Below, one piece after another: positions 14,740 to 22,780 of a stretch of DNA of 23,925 nt. The stretch is from positions 758 to 24,682 of the forward strand of contig DBZJ01000091.1 in NCBI GenBank assembly GCA_002311635.1, in the 5' to 3' direction. Origin of the DNA: Syntrophaceae bacterium UBA1163 (GTDB taxonomy: Bacteria; Desulfobacterota; BSN033; UBA1163). Numbering within the stretch: the stretch's first letter is position 1; each line of letters begins with the position of its first letter. The position numbers and the translations under genes were made by a program. The notes beneath the pieces were generated by a model, which saw only the letters and a program-made list of their open reading frames with translations, did not search any database and had not been told where the DNA came from.

Positions 14740-16083
14740 ATGAAAATATTGGTCGTTGACGACGAAGCTCCCGTTCGGGACATCGTAAGAAAAGGTCTTT
14801 CGCAGATGGGTGGATACGGTGTTGAGGTCGCCCAAAACGGCGTCGAGGCCATCGAAAAAATCGAAAAGGATGTCTTCGATTTAGTATTGACCGACCTGAA
14901 GATGCCGGAGATGGACGGCATCGAACTTCTCAAAACGATCAAAGGAACGAGGCCAGAGGTGATGGTTATTCTCATGACGGCCTATGGGTCAATCGAGACG
15001 GCGGTAGAAGCAATGAGGATAGGAGCAAACGACTATATCACCAAACCCGTCGATTTGAACGAACTCCTGATCCACATCTCCAAAGCCCAAAAGGAAGGCC
15101 TCCTGCTCAGGGAAAATCGGCTTCTGAGGATGGAGGTGAGAAAAAAATTTGAGTTCAGCAATATTATCGGAAAAAGCAAGAAGATGCAGGAAATTTTCTC
15201 CCTGATCGAAAAGGTGGCTCTTGGGAGCAGCACAGTCATTATCTATGGGGGAAGCGGAACCGGCAAAGAACTGGTTGCCAAGGCCATCCACTACAACAGC
15301 CCAAGGGTGGACCGAGCTTTTATCCCTTTCAATTGCGGGGCCATCCCTGAGACGCTGGTGGAAAGCGAACTTTTTGGACACACCAAGGGCGCCTTCACCG
15401 GGGCGGTGCAGGCGAAGAAGGGTCTATTCGAAGAGGCCGATGGCGGGACGCTTTTCTTGGACGAGATCTCCACGATCCTCCCCTCTGTCCAAGTGAAACT
15501 TCTAAGAGTCCTTCAGGAGAAGGAAGTGATGAAGGTGGGGAGCACGGAGAGAACAAAGATTGATGTCCGAATGATCGCAGCCACCAATGAGAATCTGGAA
15601 GCAAATATGAAGAACGGAAAATTTCGGGAAGACCTTTTCTACCGTCTTCATGTCTTTCCCATTTTTCTCCCCGATCTCAAAGACAGAAGAGAGGATATTC
15701 CTTTACTCGCCTACCACTTCCTTGATCTCTACAACAAAGAAGCCAAAAAGGAGATCAAGGGGATCTCCAAAGAGGCGATCAAGTTCCTTTTAGAATATCA
15801 TTGGCCGGGGAATGTGCGAGAACTGGAAAACGTCATAGAAAGGGCTGTGATCATGACCGATCAGGATTACTTGGTGGCCAACGACCTTCCCAAAGATCTG
15901 ACGGAAGGGTTTTCGGAAATGATTAAGAGAGGAGTGAAAGACCGCAAATCTTTAGGTGATATCAAGTCCGAGTATATAAAAGAGATACTGAAAGAGGCCG
16001 GGGGAAATAAAAGAGTTGCCTCAGAAATCCTTAAGGTGAATCCAAGAACCCTCTATCGCTTCGAGAAAAAGGGCCCACCCTGA
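14740..16083 (+). CDS. NtrC-family sigma-54-dependent response regulator
   Basis: A 447-residue bacterial enhancer-binding protein. Its receiver has Asp52 (LVLTDLKMPE) and Lys102 (DYITKPVD). The AAA+ domain has a Walker A GGSGTGKE (170-177), the sigma-54 contact loop GAFTGA (217-222), Walker B GGTLFLDE (235-242) and REDLFYRLHVF. The C terminus is a Fis-type HTH (GGNKRVASEILKVNPRTLYR). It should activate sigma-54 promoters once phosphorylated. Walker A has Gly where the family normally has Glu (GESGTGKE); the lysine is intact, so ATP binding is still expected. The GGAG upstream is about 14 bases away, a loose spacing. No cognate kinase is present in the window. Confidence 0.96.
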   Translation: MKILVVDDEAPVRDIVRKGLSQMGGYGVEVAQNGVEAIEKIEKDVFDLVLTDLKMPEMDGIELLKTIKGTRPEVMVILMTAYGSIETAVEAMRIGANDYITKPVDLNELLIHISKAQKEGLLLRENRLLRMEVRKKFEFSNIIGKSKKMQEIFSLIEKVALGSSTVIIYGGSGTGKELVAKAIHYNSPRVDRAFIPFNCGAIPETLVESELFGHTKGAFTGAVQAKKGLFEEADGGTLFLDEISTILPSVQVKLLRVLQEKEVMKVGSTERTKIDVRMIAATNENLEANMKNGKFREDLFYRLHVFPIFLPDLKDRREDIPLLAYHFLDLYNKEAKKEIKGISKEAIKFLLEYHWPGNVRELENVIERAVIMTDQDYLVANDLPKDLTEGFSEMIKRGVKDRKSLGDIKSEYIKEILKEAGGNKRVASEILKVNPRTLYRFEKKGPP

Positions 16084-16266
16084 TTGATTTTCCCGATCCC
16101 GAACGATCGCCATGACACCCTCTTCCGCACGTCGATCTAACTCCTCCTTGGCTTAACGGAATCTTGAATCCACTGAAATGGTGTTCGCCCCTTCTCTCGC
16201 GCTCACTTCAATTTCGCCAGAGAATGATTGGATTCACCATTCCCACGATGAGAGAGGGATGGACTG

Positions 16267-16287
16267 GCAAATCAGCCTATGATTTGC
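16267..16287. promoter_or_regulatory. 8-bp hairpin upstream of the DsbC-like gene
   Basis: GCAAATCA (16267-16274) and TGATTTGC (16280-16287) pair perfectly around a 5-base loop, about 35 bases before the ATG at 16322. It could be an operator or mRNA leader hairpin. The rest of the 238-base gap after the NtrC gene shows nothing recognisable. Confidence 0.35.
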
Positions 16288-16321
16288 TAAAATGATCTCA
16301 CATTTCAAGGGGAGCCGCGAT

Positions 16322-17050
16322 ATGAAAAAAACACTACGCATCTTCTGTTGGTCCTTCGTTTTCTCTCTGCTTCTCCTCGGGAACGCCTTTGCCCTTACAA
16401 ACGAAGAGGCCACCAGTATTTTAAAGGATTTTATTAAGACGGAATTTAAAATCTTGGAGATCAAGGAGGCCCCTTTGGAAGGGTTCTGGGAGGTTGCGTG
16501 CGGGATAGGTCAAAATAATATCATTTTTTATATTGATAAGAACCTGAAATTTATTATTATTTCCGGACAGATATTGGACCGTCAGACCAGAAGAAATCTC
16601 ACGCTTGACAGATTAAAAGATCTCCGGAGGGCGGACCCCTCCACGCTTCACCTCGAAAATGCCATTTCCATGGGAGAGGGAAAAAGGAAGCTTTATGTAT
16701 TCACCGATCCCCAGTGCCATTTTTGTTCCCAACTGCACGAAGAGCTGAAACAAATCAAAGACCTCCAGGCGTTTTTGTTTTTGTACCCTTTATCTCCTGC
16801 TTCCTTTGAGAAGGCGAAGTCCATCTGGTGTTCAAAGGACAGAAGAAAGGCCTTGGAAGAAACTTACCAAGGAATGGAATTAAAAACGCCTTCTTGCGAT
16901 ACGACAGCCATCAAAAAAAATGTGGAATTGGGAAGGCGTCTGCTCATCGATTCCACTCCCACCCTCCTCTTTCAGAACGGAAAAATAATGGAAGGGTATT
17001 TCCCCCCGGACACCTTCGAGAATCTCTTAAAATCGAATTCAGGTCTTTGA
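16322..17050 (+). CDS. DsbC/DsbG-like periplasmic thiol:disulfide protein
   Basis: A 242-residue exported protein: signal peptide MKKTLRIFCWSFVFSLLLLG ending at AFA, an N-terminal dimerisation-like region (GFWEVACGIGQNNIIFYID, resembling the DsbC N domain), then a thioredoxin fold with the active site CHFC (132-135, in FTDPQCHFC) and a cis-proline loop STPTLLFQNGK. Such proteins isomerise or reduce disulfides in the periplasm. GGGGAG eight bases before 16322 sets the start; an in-frame ATG at 16292 would put ten extra residues before the signal. Only 31 bases separate it from the TPR lipoprotein, so the two may be co-transcribed. Which membrane reductase recharges it is not visible. Confidence 0.88.
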   Translation: MKKTLRIFCWSFVFSLLLLGNAFALTNEEATSILKDFIKTEFKILEIKEAPLEGFWEVACGIGQNNIIFYIDKNLKFIIISGQILDRQTRRNLTLDRLKDLRRADPSTLHLENAISMGEGKRKLYVFTDPQCHFCSQLHEELKQIKDLQAFLFLYPLSPASFEKAKSIWCSKDRRKALEETYQGMELKTPSCDTTAIKKNVELGRRLLIDSTPTLLFQNGKIMEGYFPPDTFENLLKSNSGL

Positions 17051-17081
17051 CTTTGTTTCCGAAGTCTGTTATTTTTTGAAG

Positions 17082-18839
17082 ATGAAGCCATTCCTAACGA
17101 AAGCCCTCGTTCTTTCTCTGTCTTTGCTTCTTTTGGCAGGTTGTGCGGGAAGACCTGGATTCCAAAAACAGGAGAAAGAGACGCCTCCCTTCCGGCCCAC
17201 TCCAACGAAACTCCAAAAAACTCAGAGGGGAACTCCCCCTTCAAATCCCCTTGCCTATTACCACTTTCTCCTCTCCCAGATAAGGCTGCAGGAGGGAAAA
17301 GTGGATGAGGCGATTGAGGAACTTAAAGAAGCGATCGCCCTTGACTCCAAAGAACCCTCCTTGCATGTCGAATTGGCCACCCTTTACATCCACAAAGGAC
17401 TCTTAAACGACGCAATGGAGGAGTGCAAAACCGCACTCCTCTACGACCCCGATCATCTCCCAGCCCATCTGCTCCTGGGTGGATTATATTCCATCCTTAA
17501 AAACTACCCGTTGGCCATCGCCTCTTACAAAAAAGTACTGGAGATCGATCCCCAACATCAGGAAAGTTACCTCTTCCTCAGTTCTCTATACGAGGACATC
17601 CAGGAGTACGACCAGGCCATCCAAACCCTCAAACAGTTTCTCGAGATCGAGCCCAATTCGGTCATGGGCCTCTACGCATTGGGAAGAATCTATATCAGGA
17701 CAAAATCTTATGAATTGGCCAAGCAATATTTTTTGAAGGCCCTGGCGATCGAACCCAATCTGGTCTCCGTCCTGATGGATCTGGGGATGACTTACGAGAT
17801 CCAGAATGAACCGGAAAAGGCCTCTGAGGTTTATCAAAAAGTCCTCATCCTCGATCCAGACAACAAAAAGGCGAGAAGCCGGCTTAGCCAGATCTTCATC
17901 AAAAAGAAGAAGTTCGACGAAGCATTGAGCCAATTTCGGGAGATGCAAAAGTCCGGTTCAGAAGACCTCAATATCCGGACGAAGATGGGCCTGATCTATT
18001 TGGAGCAGGAAAAATTGGACCAGGCGATTTTGGAATTCAATTTTGTACTCGCCGCCAATCCCAAAGACGATCGGGTCCGATATTATTTAGGGGTCGCCTA
18101 CGTAGAAAAAGAGGCCTTTGATCAGGCCATCTCGGAATTCAAGAAGATCCCTCCCGAATCCACTCTCTTTGCTGACTCGACAAGGAACATTGTCCTGGTT
18201 CTGAGGAAGCAGAACAAGACGGAGGAGGCCATCCGAATCTTAGAGGAATCGATCCAGGCCAAGCCGAACGAGGGAGACCTCTACTTGTTCCTCGCCGCCG
18301 TTTTCGAAAAAGAGAACCAATTAGAAAAGGCCTTGGCCACGCTGAAGAGGGGCGTTGAGAAAAATCAGAATGATGAGGAAATTCATTTTCAAACGGGCGC
18401 GCTCTACGATAAAATGGGCGATTTTGATAAGATGCTCGCCGAGATGAAGGAGGTTCTCCGACTCAACCCCAATCATGCCGATGCCCTCAACTATCTTGGT
18501 TATTCCTATTCCGAAAGGGGTATCCACCTGGAGGAGGCCCTTAAACTCGTCCAGAAGGCCATGGAGCTGAAACCCAATATGGGTTACATCACCGATAGTT
18601 TGGGTTGGGTCTATTATAAACTCGGGGACTACAAGAAGGCTTTGACCGAACTTGAAAAAGCGAACCAGTTGACACCGGATGATTCCACGATCACAGAACA
18701 CCTGGCTGATAGTTATCTCAAACTAGACCGGGCCGAGAAAGCCGTGGAGTTTTACGAAAGGGCTTTGAAACTGGATCCCCAACCAGATCAAAAAGAAAGG
18801 CTGCAAAAGAAGATCAAGGAACTCAAAGAGAAGAAATAA
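17082..18839 (+). CDS. Multi-TPR lipoprotein
   Basis: A 585-residue protein with a lipoprotein signal (LSLSLLLLAGC) and more than ten tandem tetratricopeptide repeats covering nearly all of the mature chain, for example DAMEECKTALLYDPDHLPAH, LAIASYKKVLEIDPQHQESY and KAVEFYERALKLDPQ. The C-terminal block DALNYLGYSYSERGIHLEEA followed by ITDSLGWVYYKLGDYKKAL is a recognisable end module of proteobacterial TPR proteins. It probably scaffolds an envelope complex; no specific partner is shown. A TTG at 17076 is in frame, but the ATG at 17082 is preferred. Its stop codon is directly followed by one arm of an inverted repeat. Confidence 0.9.
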   Translation: MKPFLTKALVLSLSLLLLAGCAGRPGFQKQEKETPPFRPTPTKLQKTQRGTPPSNPLAYYHFLLSQIRLQEGKVDEAIEELKEAIALDSKEPSLHVELATLYIHKGLLNDAMEECKTALLYDPDHLPAHLLLGGLYSILKNYPLAIASYKKVLEIDPQHQESYLFLSSLYEDIQEYDQAIQTLKQFLEIEPNSVMGLYALGRIYIRTKSYELAKQYFLKALAIEPNLVSVLMDLGMTYEIQNEPEKASEVYQKVLILDPDNKKARSRLSQIFIKKKKFDEALSQFREMQKSGSEDLNIRTKMGLIYLEQEKLDQAILEFNFVLAANPKDDRVRYYLGVAYVEKEAFDQAISEFKKIPPESTLFADSTRNIVLVLRKQNKTEEAIRILEESIQAKPNEGDLYLFLAAVFEKENQLEKALATLKRGVEKNQNDEEIHFQTGALYDKMGDFDKMLAEMKEVLRLNPNHADALNYLGYSYSERGIHLEEALKLVQKAMELKPNMGYITDSLGWVYYKLGDYKKALTELEKANQLTPDDSTITEHLADSYLKLDRAEKAVEFYERALKLDPQPDQKERLQKKIKELKEKK

Positions 18840-18976
18840 TCAATTTTCAATGATCAATAGTCAGCGGTCAATTAACACAAGTAAAGATGCACCGTTCTTA
18901 GAGCTTGGGATTTGGCGTAGGTAACTGAGGGTTCAGATTTGAAATTGAGAATTGATCAGCGATCATTGCAAATTGA
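18840..18976. repeat. Inverted repeat between convergent genes
   Basis: TCAATTTTCAATGATC (18840-18855) matches the reverse complement of GATCATTGCAAATTGA (18961-18976) at 15 of 16 positions. The arms are 105 bases apart. The left arm starts at the base after the TPR stop codon, and the right arm ends 12 bases before the MoaD-like stop. Neighbouring words (GATCAATAGTC, TTGAGAATTGATC, TTGACCATTGATT) belong to the same degenerate family. It may end transcription from both sides. Confidence 0.65.
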
Positions 18977-18988
18977 CCATTGATTTTG

Positions 18989-19228
18989 TCAGCCTCCTGC
19001 GACAGGAGGAAAGATGCTCAGGACGTCACCTTCCTTTAATATCTGCTCCTTCTTTCCGTGAACGCCGTTGATCAAAATGATCTTGGGTATCTGTTCGGGT
19101 ATCTTGAGCCGCAGCAAAATATCCTGAACCCGGGTGGAACCCTCGATCCCCATCTTACAGGAAAACCGACTGCTTCCCTTCGGCAGGTAATCTCGAAGCG
19201 TTGCAAATAATTTGACCTCAATCTCCAT
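18989..19228 (-). CDS. MoaD/ThiS-family sulfur-carrier protein
   Basis: A 79-residue ubiquitin-fold protein. It starts MEIEVKLFATLRDYLPKG and ends FPPVAGG, with the C-terminal Gly-Gly that is adenylated and thiocarboxylated in MoaD (molybdopterin synthesis) and ThiS (thiamine synthesis). The LFATLRD opening favours the MoaD side. No MoaE, MoeB or ThiF gene is in the window. It lies downstream of selD on the same strand, with 135 bases between, so it may have its own promoter (a TATAAT at 19314-19309 has no good -35). A link to selenium or molybdoenzyme metabolism is an inference from position only. Confidence 0.85.
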   Translation of the reverse strand: MEIEVKLFATLRDYLPKGSSRFSCKMGIEGSTRVQDILLRLKIPEQIPKIILINGVHGKKEQILKEGDVLSIFPPVAGG

Positions 19229-19363
19229 CGGTTTTATTCTTTCAATCTCCTACGTTGACCGATTTGATCTTTTTAGGTCAGATGTGCAGACCCAAAAAAA
19301 GTTTCACCATTATAATGTAACCGAATTTTTCCTCCGGCTGCAACAAGGATGGGAGGGGAAACA

Positions 19364-20404
19364 TCAGAGGAGTCGAATCTTTCCGCGAGGCTCTTCTACT
19401 ACATCCCCGACCATCGAAGAATGGACGATTCCCTCTTTTTTTAGCGTCGCCACCAGTTTCTCTGCCTCACCGGGAGATAAGGAGATGAGGAGGCCACCCG
19501 ATGTTTGAGGATCATAGAAGATGTCCGCCAAGAGATGGGGCACACTGGAATGCATTTCCACTCGGCACGAAAAAAAATCGCGATTTGAATATGCCCCTCC
19601 GGGAACCAAACCCAATTTCGCATATTCCATCGCTTCGGGAAAGATAGGAACAGCGCTGGACTGAATGACCATTCCCACCTGGCTTGCGATCGCCATTTCC
19701 AAGGCATGGCCGATGAAGCTGAATCCTGTGATATCCGTACAGGCATGGGCTCCGTATTTTTTCATCCATTCCGACGCCGTTCGATTGAGGGCCACCATGC
19801 TCTCCACGATCTTCCCGACAGCCTCCTCAGAAGCCATCTTGGCCTTCAGGGCCGTGGAAATGATGCCTGTGCCGAGAGGTTTTGTCAAAACCAATTTGTC
19901 CCCCGCTTTTGCCTTGGCATTGGTCAGGATTCTATTCGGATGGACCACGCCCGTTACAGCCAGGCCGTATTTAATCTCCGGGTCTTCGATCGAATGCCCT
20001 CCTACCAGAGCCACGCCGGCCTCCTTCATTTTCGAGAGGCCTCCGAGGAGGATCTCTCTCAAAATAGAAGAAGAGAGATCTTTGATGGGATAGGCCACCA
20101 AATTCATGCCGGTGAGCGGAGTGCCTCCCATGGCATAGACATCGCTCAGGGCATTGGCTACGGCAATCTGACCAAAGGTAAAGGGGTCGTCTACAATGGG
20201 AGTGAAGAAATCTACCGTTTGAACGAGGGCCACTTCCTCGCTCAGTTGATAGACCCCTGCGTCATCCGATGTGTCCAGCCCGACTAATACTTTCGGATCT
20301 TTCGGAATGGGCAAATCTTTCAAAATCTGATCCAGATCCTCTGGACCCACTTTGGAGGCTCAGCCCGCTTTCTTTACTCTCGAAGTCAGACGCACTTCAT
20401 CCAT
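19364..20404 (-). CDS. selD: Selenide, water dikinase SelD with in-frame Sec (UGA)
   Basis: Makes selenophosphate from selenide and ATP, the selenium donor for selenocysteine and selenouridine. Reading upstream of GTG 20350 gives MDEVRLTSRVKKAG, then TGA (20362-20360), then ASKVGPEDLDQIL. The TGA sits where E. coli SelD has catalytic Cys17, with lysine three residues later as in Cys17/Lys20, so it should encode selenocysteine (residue 15 here). The full protein is about 346 residues, the usual SelD length. Downstream motifs include GLDTSDDAGVYQL, VDFFTPIVDDPFTFGQIA, NALSDVYAMGG and LVGGHSIEDPEIKYGLAVTG. Translation from GTG 20350 would lose the catalytic residue. ATG 20416 is an alternative start. 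It follows yedF, 93 bases away, in a selenium unit. Confidence 0.93.
20329..20362 (-). promoter_or_regulatory. Selenocysteine UGA codon and SECIS-like hairpin of selD
   Basis: The TGA is at 20362-20360. Twelve bases later GGTCCAG (20347-20341) pairs with CTGGATC (20335-20329), giving seven base pairs with one G-U, around the loop AGGAT. A hairpin this close behind the UGA, with guanines in a small apical loop 19-24 bases downstream, fits the general bacterial SECIS layout recognised by SelB. Confidence 0.75.
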
Positions 20405-20497
20405 TCTTCTCTTCATCCTCAACGTCGCTCAGAAAATAAACAACAAATTCTTTCCCTCCGAGGCAAACCACCGATGACCCATCAGGACGGAATTAAA

Positions 20498-21088
20498 TTA
20501 AGGTTTGATCACGCGATCAGCTTCCACCATGGATTGGATGATATCGTACATATTGGAAACGACCCCCGTCTTCATTTTTCCTTTCAACTCATAAAAATCG
20601 ATGCAGGTTCCGCAGCAAACAATCTCGACCCCTTTTTCCGATAAACTCTGAAGGGACTCCAACGCCTTGGAATTCTCCGCGGCCAACTGGACACCGCTAT
20701 TGACCAAAATGAGACGGCTGGGCTTTGTGTCCAAATCCAGTAACGTCTTTAAGAAAGACTTCATCAAGAACGATCCCAATACCTCATCCCCGCATCCGAG
20801 GAGATGCGAGTTGATATAAACCACGACCCTTTTGGTTTTCTCGTTAGGCTTGGCAACCTTTCCCTTATCTTCGGATTGGATCTTTTGAATGCGAAGATGA
20901 AAATCTTGCCCCTCCTGCTTGATTTCCACCGGACACCCTTGACTCTGAGCAAACCGTTCCACATTATTACACGAGGAAGCATTGTCCACGATGACAATCA
21001 TCTCTCCTTCCTTCAATTCATCCAGCGCCTGTTTGGTCACCACCACAGGCTCCGGACAGGCCAACCCTCGACAATCAATCACCGGCAT
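20498..21088 (-). CDS. yedF: Selenium metabolism protein YedF (TusA/SirA + DsrE-like)
   Basis: A 196-residue two-domain protein. Residues 1-70 are a TusA/SirA-type domain with the CPxP signature DCRGLACPEPVVVTKQALDE; Cys11 is the likely persulfide or perselenide carrier. Residues 85-196 are a DsrE-like domain (RVVVYINSHLLGCGDEVLGS, GVEIVCCGTCIDFYEL). This fusion is found across selenium-using bacteria, usually beside selD, and is thought to handle reduced selenium or sulfur for SelD; the exact reaction is not established. GGAGGAG precedes the ATG, and a candidate promoter lies at 21113-21140, making it the first gene of the selenium unit. Confidence 0.94.
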   Translation of the reverse strand: MPVIDCRGLACPEPVVVTKQALDELKEGEMIVIVDNASSCNNVERFAQSQGCPVEIKQEGQDFHLRIQKIQSEDKGKVAKPNEKTKRVVVYINSHLLGCGDEVLGSFLMKSFLKTLLDLDTKPSRLILVNSGVQLAAENSKALESLQSLSEKGVEIVCCGTCIDFYELKGKMKTGVVSNMYDIIQSMVEADRVIKP

Positions 21089-21112
21089 CTTGCTCCTCCT
21101 TTCAACTCATTT

Positions 21113-21140
21113 ATCTTAATGTCCAAGAGAGAGAAGTCAA
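21113..21140 (-). promoter_or_regulatory. Candidate promoter for yedF-selD
   Basis: Minus strand TTGACT (21140-21135), 16-base gap, TAAGAT (21118-21113). The -35 matches five of six and the -10 four of six positions. The predicted leader is about 20 bases and ends in the GGAGGAG ribosome binding site. Confidence 0.5.
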
Positions 21141-21199
21141 ATTGATTTTTCCAATACAACGGCTGTTTCGTATAGAGATTTCCGATGGCCTCTTTTCTG

Positions 21200-21228
21200 T
21201 TGCCTTGCCCTATCAAAATTGATATAAA
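21200..21228 (+). promoter_or_regulatory. Candidate promoter for the universal stress gene
   Basis: TTGCCT (21200-21205), 17-base gap, TATAAA (21223-21228). The -35 matches four of six and the -10 five of six. It faces away from the yedF promoter and leads into GGGAGGTGGG before the ATG at 21262. Confidence 0.5.
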
Positions 21229-21261
21229 TGACTTTCGGAATCCGTGAGGGAGGTGGGAAGT

Positions 21262-21699
21262 ATGTACAAAAAAATTCTTGTCCCGTTGGATGGATCGGAG
21301 CTCGCAAAAATGGCCTTGGACCAGGCCGAAAAATTGGCCAAGACCTTTGATGCCGAAATCATCCTGTTCCAGGTGGTCCCCTTTATGCCCATTTATGGTT
21401 CGCCGGAACTGGTCACCCCCCTGATCGTCGATGAAAAACAGAAGGAAGCCGCGGAGAGATATCTTGCGGACCTCAGTGAGGAATTGAAAAAGAGAGGTCT
21501 TAGGGTGGCGGCGACGGTGAGGACCGGGCAGCAGGTGGCGGTCGAAATCATTGATTTTGCAAAAGAGGTTGGGGCGGATCTAATCATCATGTGCACCCAC
21601 GGCCGGTCGGGAATTTCCCGGTGGGTGATGGGGAGTGTCGCCCTCAAAGTCTTGACCCGAGCTGAAACGCCCATTCTTCTCATCCGTTCGAAAAGGTAG
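21262..21699 (+). CDS. Universal stress protein (UspA family)
   Basis: A 145-residue single-domain Usp protein: MYKKILVPLDGSELAKMALD at the N terminus and ADLIIMCTHGRSGISRWVMG near the C terminus. The second motif carries the G-9X-G(S) nucleotide-binding pattern, but the first Gly of the usual G-2X-G is Cys (CTHG). ATP binding is therefore likely but unproven. Such proteins help survival under growth arrest or stress. GGGAGGTGGG precedes ATG 21262, which I prefer to the in-frame GTG at 21244 overlapping that site. Only 23 bases separate it from the AI-2E family permease, so they form an operon. Confidence 0.93.
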   Translation: MYKKILVPLDGSELAKMALDQAEKLAKTFDAEIILFQVVPFMPIYGSPELVTPLIVDEKQKEAAERYLADLSEELKKRGLRVAATVRTGQQVAVEIIDFAKEVGADLIIMCTHGRSGISRWVMGSVALKVLTRAETPILLIRSKR

Positions 21700-21722
21700 A
21701 TGCCTCGGCATCCGGGTAGGAA

Positions 21723-22778
21723 ATGAAAGGAGAGCATATCTTCTTCATCTTCATCCTCTTCCTCACGTTCCTTTCCATCTATCTTCTCTACCTCATTCTC
21801 GCCCCTTTCCTATCGTCCATCATATGCGCCATCCTCCTCGCCATGGTTTTTTATCCCCTCTTCCAGAAACTTGAGCGCCTCCTCACAAAAAAGGCAGTCC
21901 TCTCGGCCCTCCTCATGACCCTGCTCGTGCTCATCGTTATTGTATTGCCGTTCAGCCTTCTGATGGCCTCTTTAGCCGGCGAGGCGGTCGACCTCTATCA
22001 CCAGGTGGAGGAAATGATCAAGACCGGTCAGCTTCAGACCTATGTTGAGAGAATGAAAGATATCCCTGTCTTCAAATGGTTCTTGGCGGGGCTGGGTCAA
22101 CATATCGATTTCTCACAAGCGAACCCTTTGCCTCTGCTATTAAAGAACCTCAGCCAGATCAGTACGTTCATCTTCAATCAAACCACAACCCTTTTAAAGG
22201 GGTTCTCCTCGTTTGTGGCCGGATTCTTCTTCACCCTCCTCGCCCTCTACTATTTCTTTAAGGACGGAAGCCGCCTCTTCGCGAGACTGAAAGAGATCGT
22301 CCCTCTTCCTTCCAAGCAGAGAGACCTTCTCATCCAGCGGTTCAAGGACATGATCTACGCGACGATCTACGGAGGACTTCTGATCGCGATGATTCAGGGT
22401 CTCTTGGGGGGATTATCTTTTTGGGTCCTTGGACTTCCTTGGCCCATCTTCTGGGGAACAGCAATGGCTCTGCTTTCCTTCATCCCCATCGGTGGAACCG
22501 CCCTGATCTGGGTCCCGGCGGCGATTATCTTATTGATCGAAGGGGCTGTCTTAAAGGGGCTCCTCTTGCTCGGCCTGGGAGTATTTGTGATCAGCATGGT
22601 AGACAATCTCCTCAGACCGTTTTTTATCAGCACCAGAACGAATATCCATCCTCTGCTCCTCTTCTTCGCTGTGCTCGGGGGGGTCCAGGCTTTCAGATTA
22701 ATCGGTTTCGTCGCTGGACCTTTGGTGGCCACGCTTTTCCTGACTCTTATCGAAATTTATATCCAAGGGATCAAATAA
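21723..22778 (+). CDS. AI-2E family (PerM-like) transporter
   Basis: A 351-residue polytopic inner-membrane protein with about seven or eight hydrophobic helices: IFFIFILFLTFLSIYLLYLI and SALLMTLLVLIVIVLPFSLL at the N terminus, a soluble region (about 85-160), then FVAGFFFTLLALYYFFKDG, MIQGLLGGLSFWVLGLPWPI, FWGTAMALLSFIPIGGTALI and DNLLRPFFIS near the C terminus. These match the AI-2E/UPF0118 family, whose members include TqsA and Na+/H+ or Na+(Li+)/H+ exporters; the substrate here cannot be read from sequence. GGGTAGGAA stands just before ATG. Coupled to the stress gene upstream. Confidence 0.92.
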   Translation: MKGEHIFFIFILFLTFLSIYLLYLILAPFLSSIICAILLAMVFYPLFQKLERLLTKKAVLSALLMTLLVLIVIVLPFSLLMASLAGEAVDLYHQVEEMIKTGQLQTYVERMKDIPVFKWFLAGLGQHIDFSQANPLPLLLKNLSQISTFIFNQTTTLLKGFSSFVAGFFFTLLALYYFFKDGSRLFARLKEIVPLPSKQRDLLIQRFKDMIYATIYGGLLIAMIQGLLGGLSFWVLGLPWPIFWGTAMALLSFIPIGGTALIWVPAAIILLIEGAVLKGLLLLGLGVFVISMVDNLLRPFFISTRTNIHPLLLFFAVLGGVQAFRLIGFVAGPLVATLFLTLIEIYIQGIK

Positions 22779-22780
22779 TC

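Noticed and set aside
16084..16266. Possible small gene or gene remnant between the NtrC-type and DsbC-like genes
   Set aside because: No frame shows a start, ribosome binding site and plausible protein; nothing recognisable was found.
19665..20287. Long plus-strand open frames opposite selD
   Set aside because: They are antisense to well-conserved SelD motifs, have no recognisable domains and no good ribosome binding site.
20417..20497. Short in-frame peptide (starting MGHRWFASEG) between yedF and selD
   Set aside because: It has only 17 codons, ends in its own TGA, and shows no similarity to SelD N termini; the SelD length is already normal from 20404.
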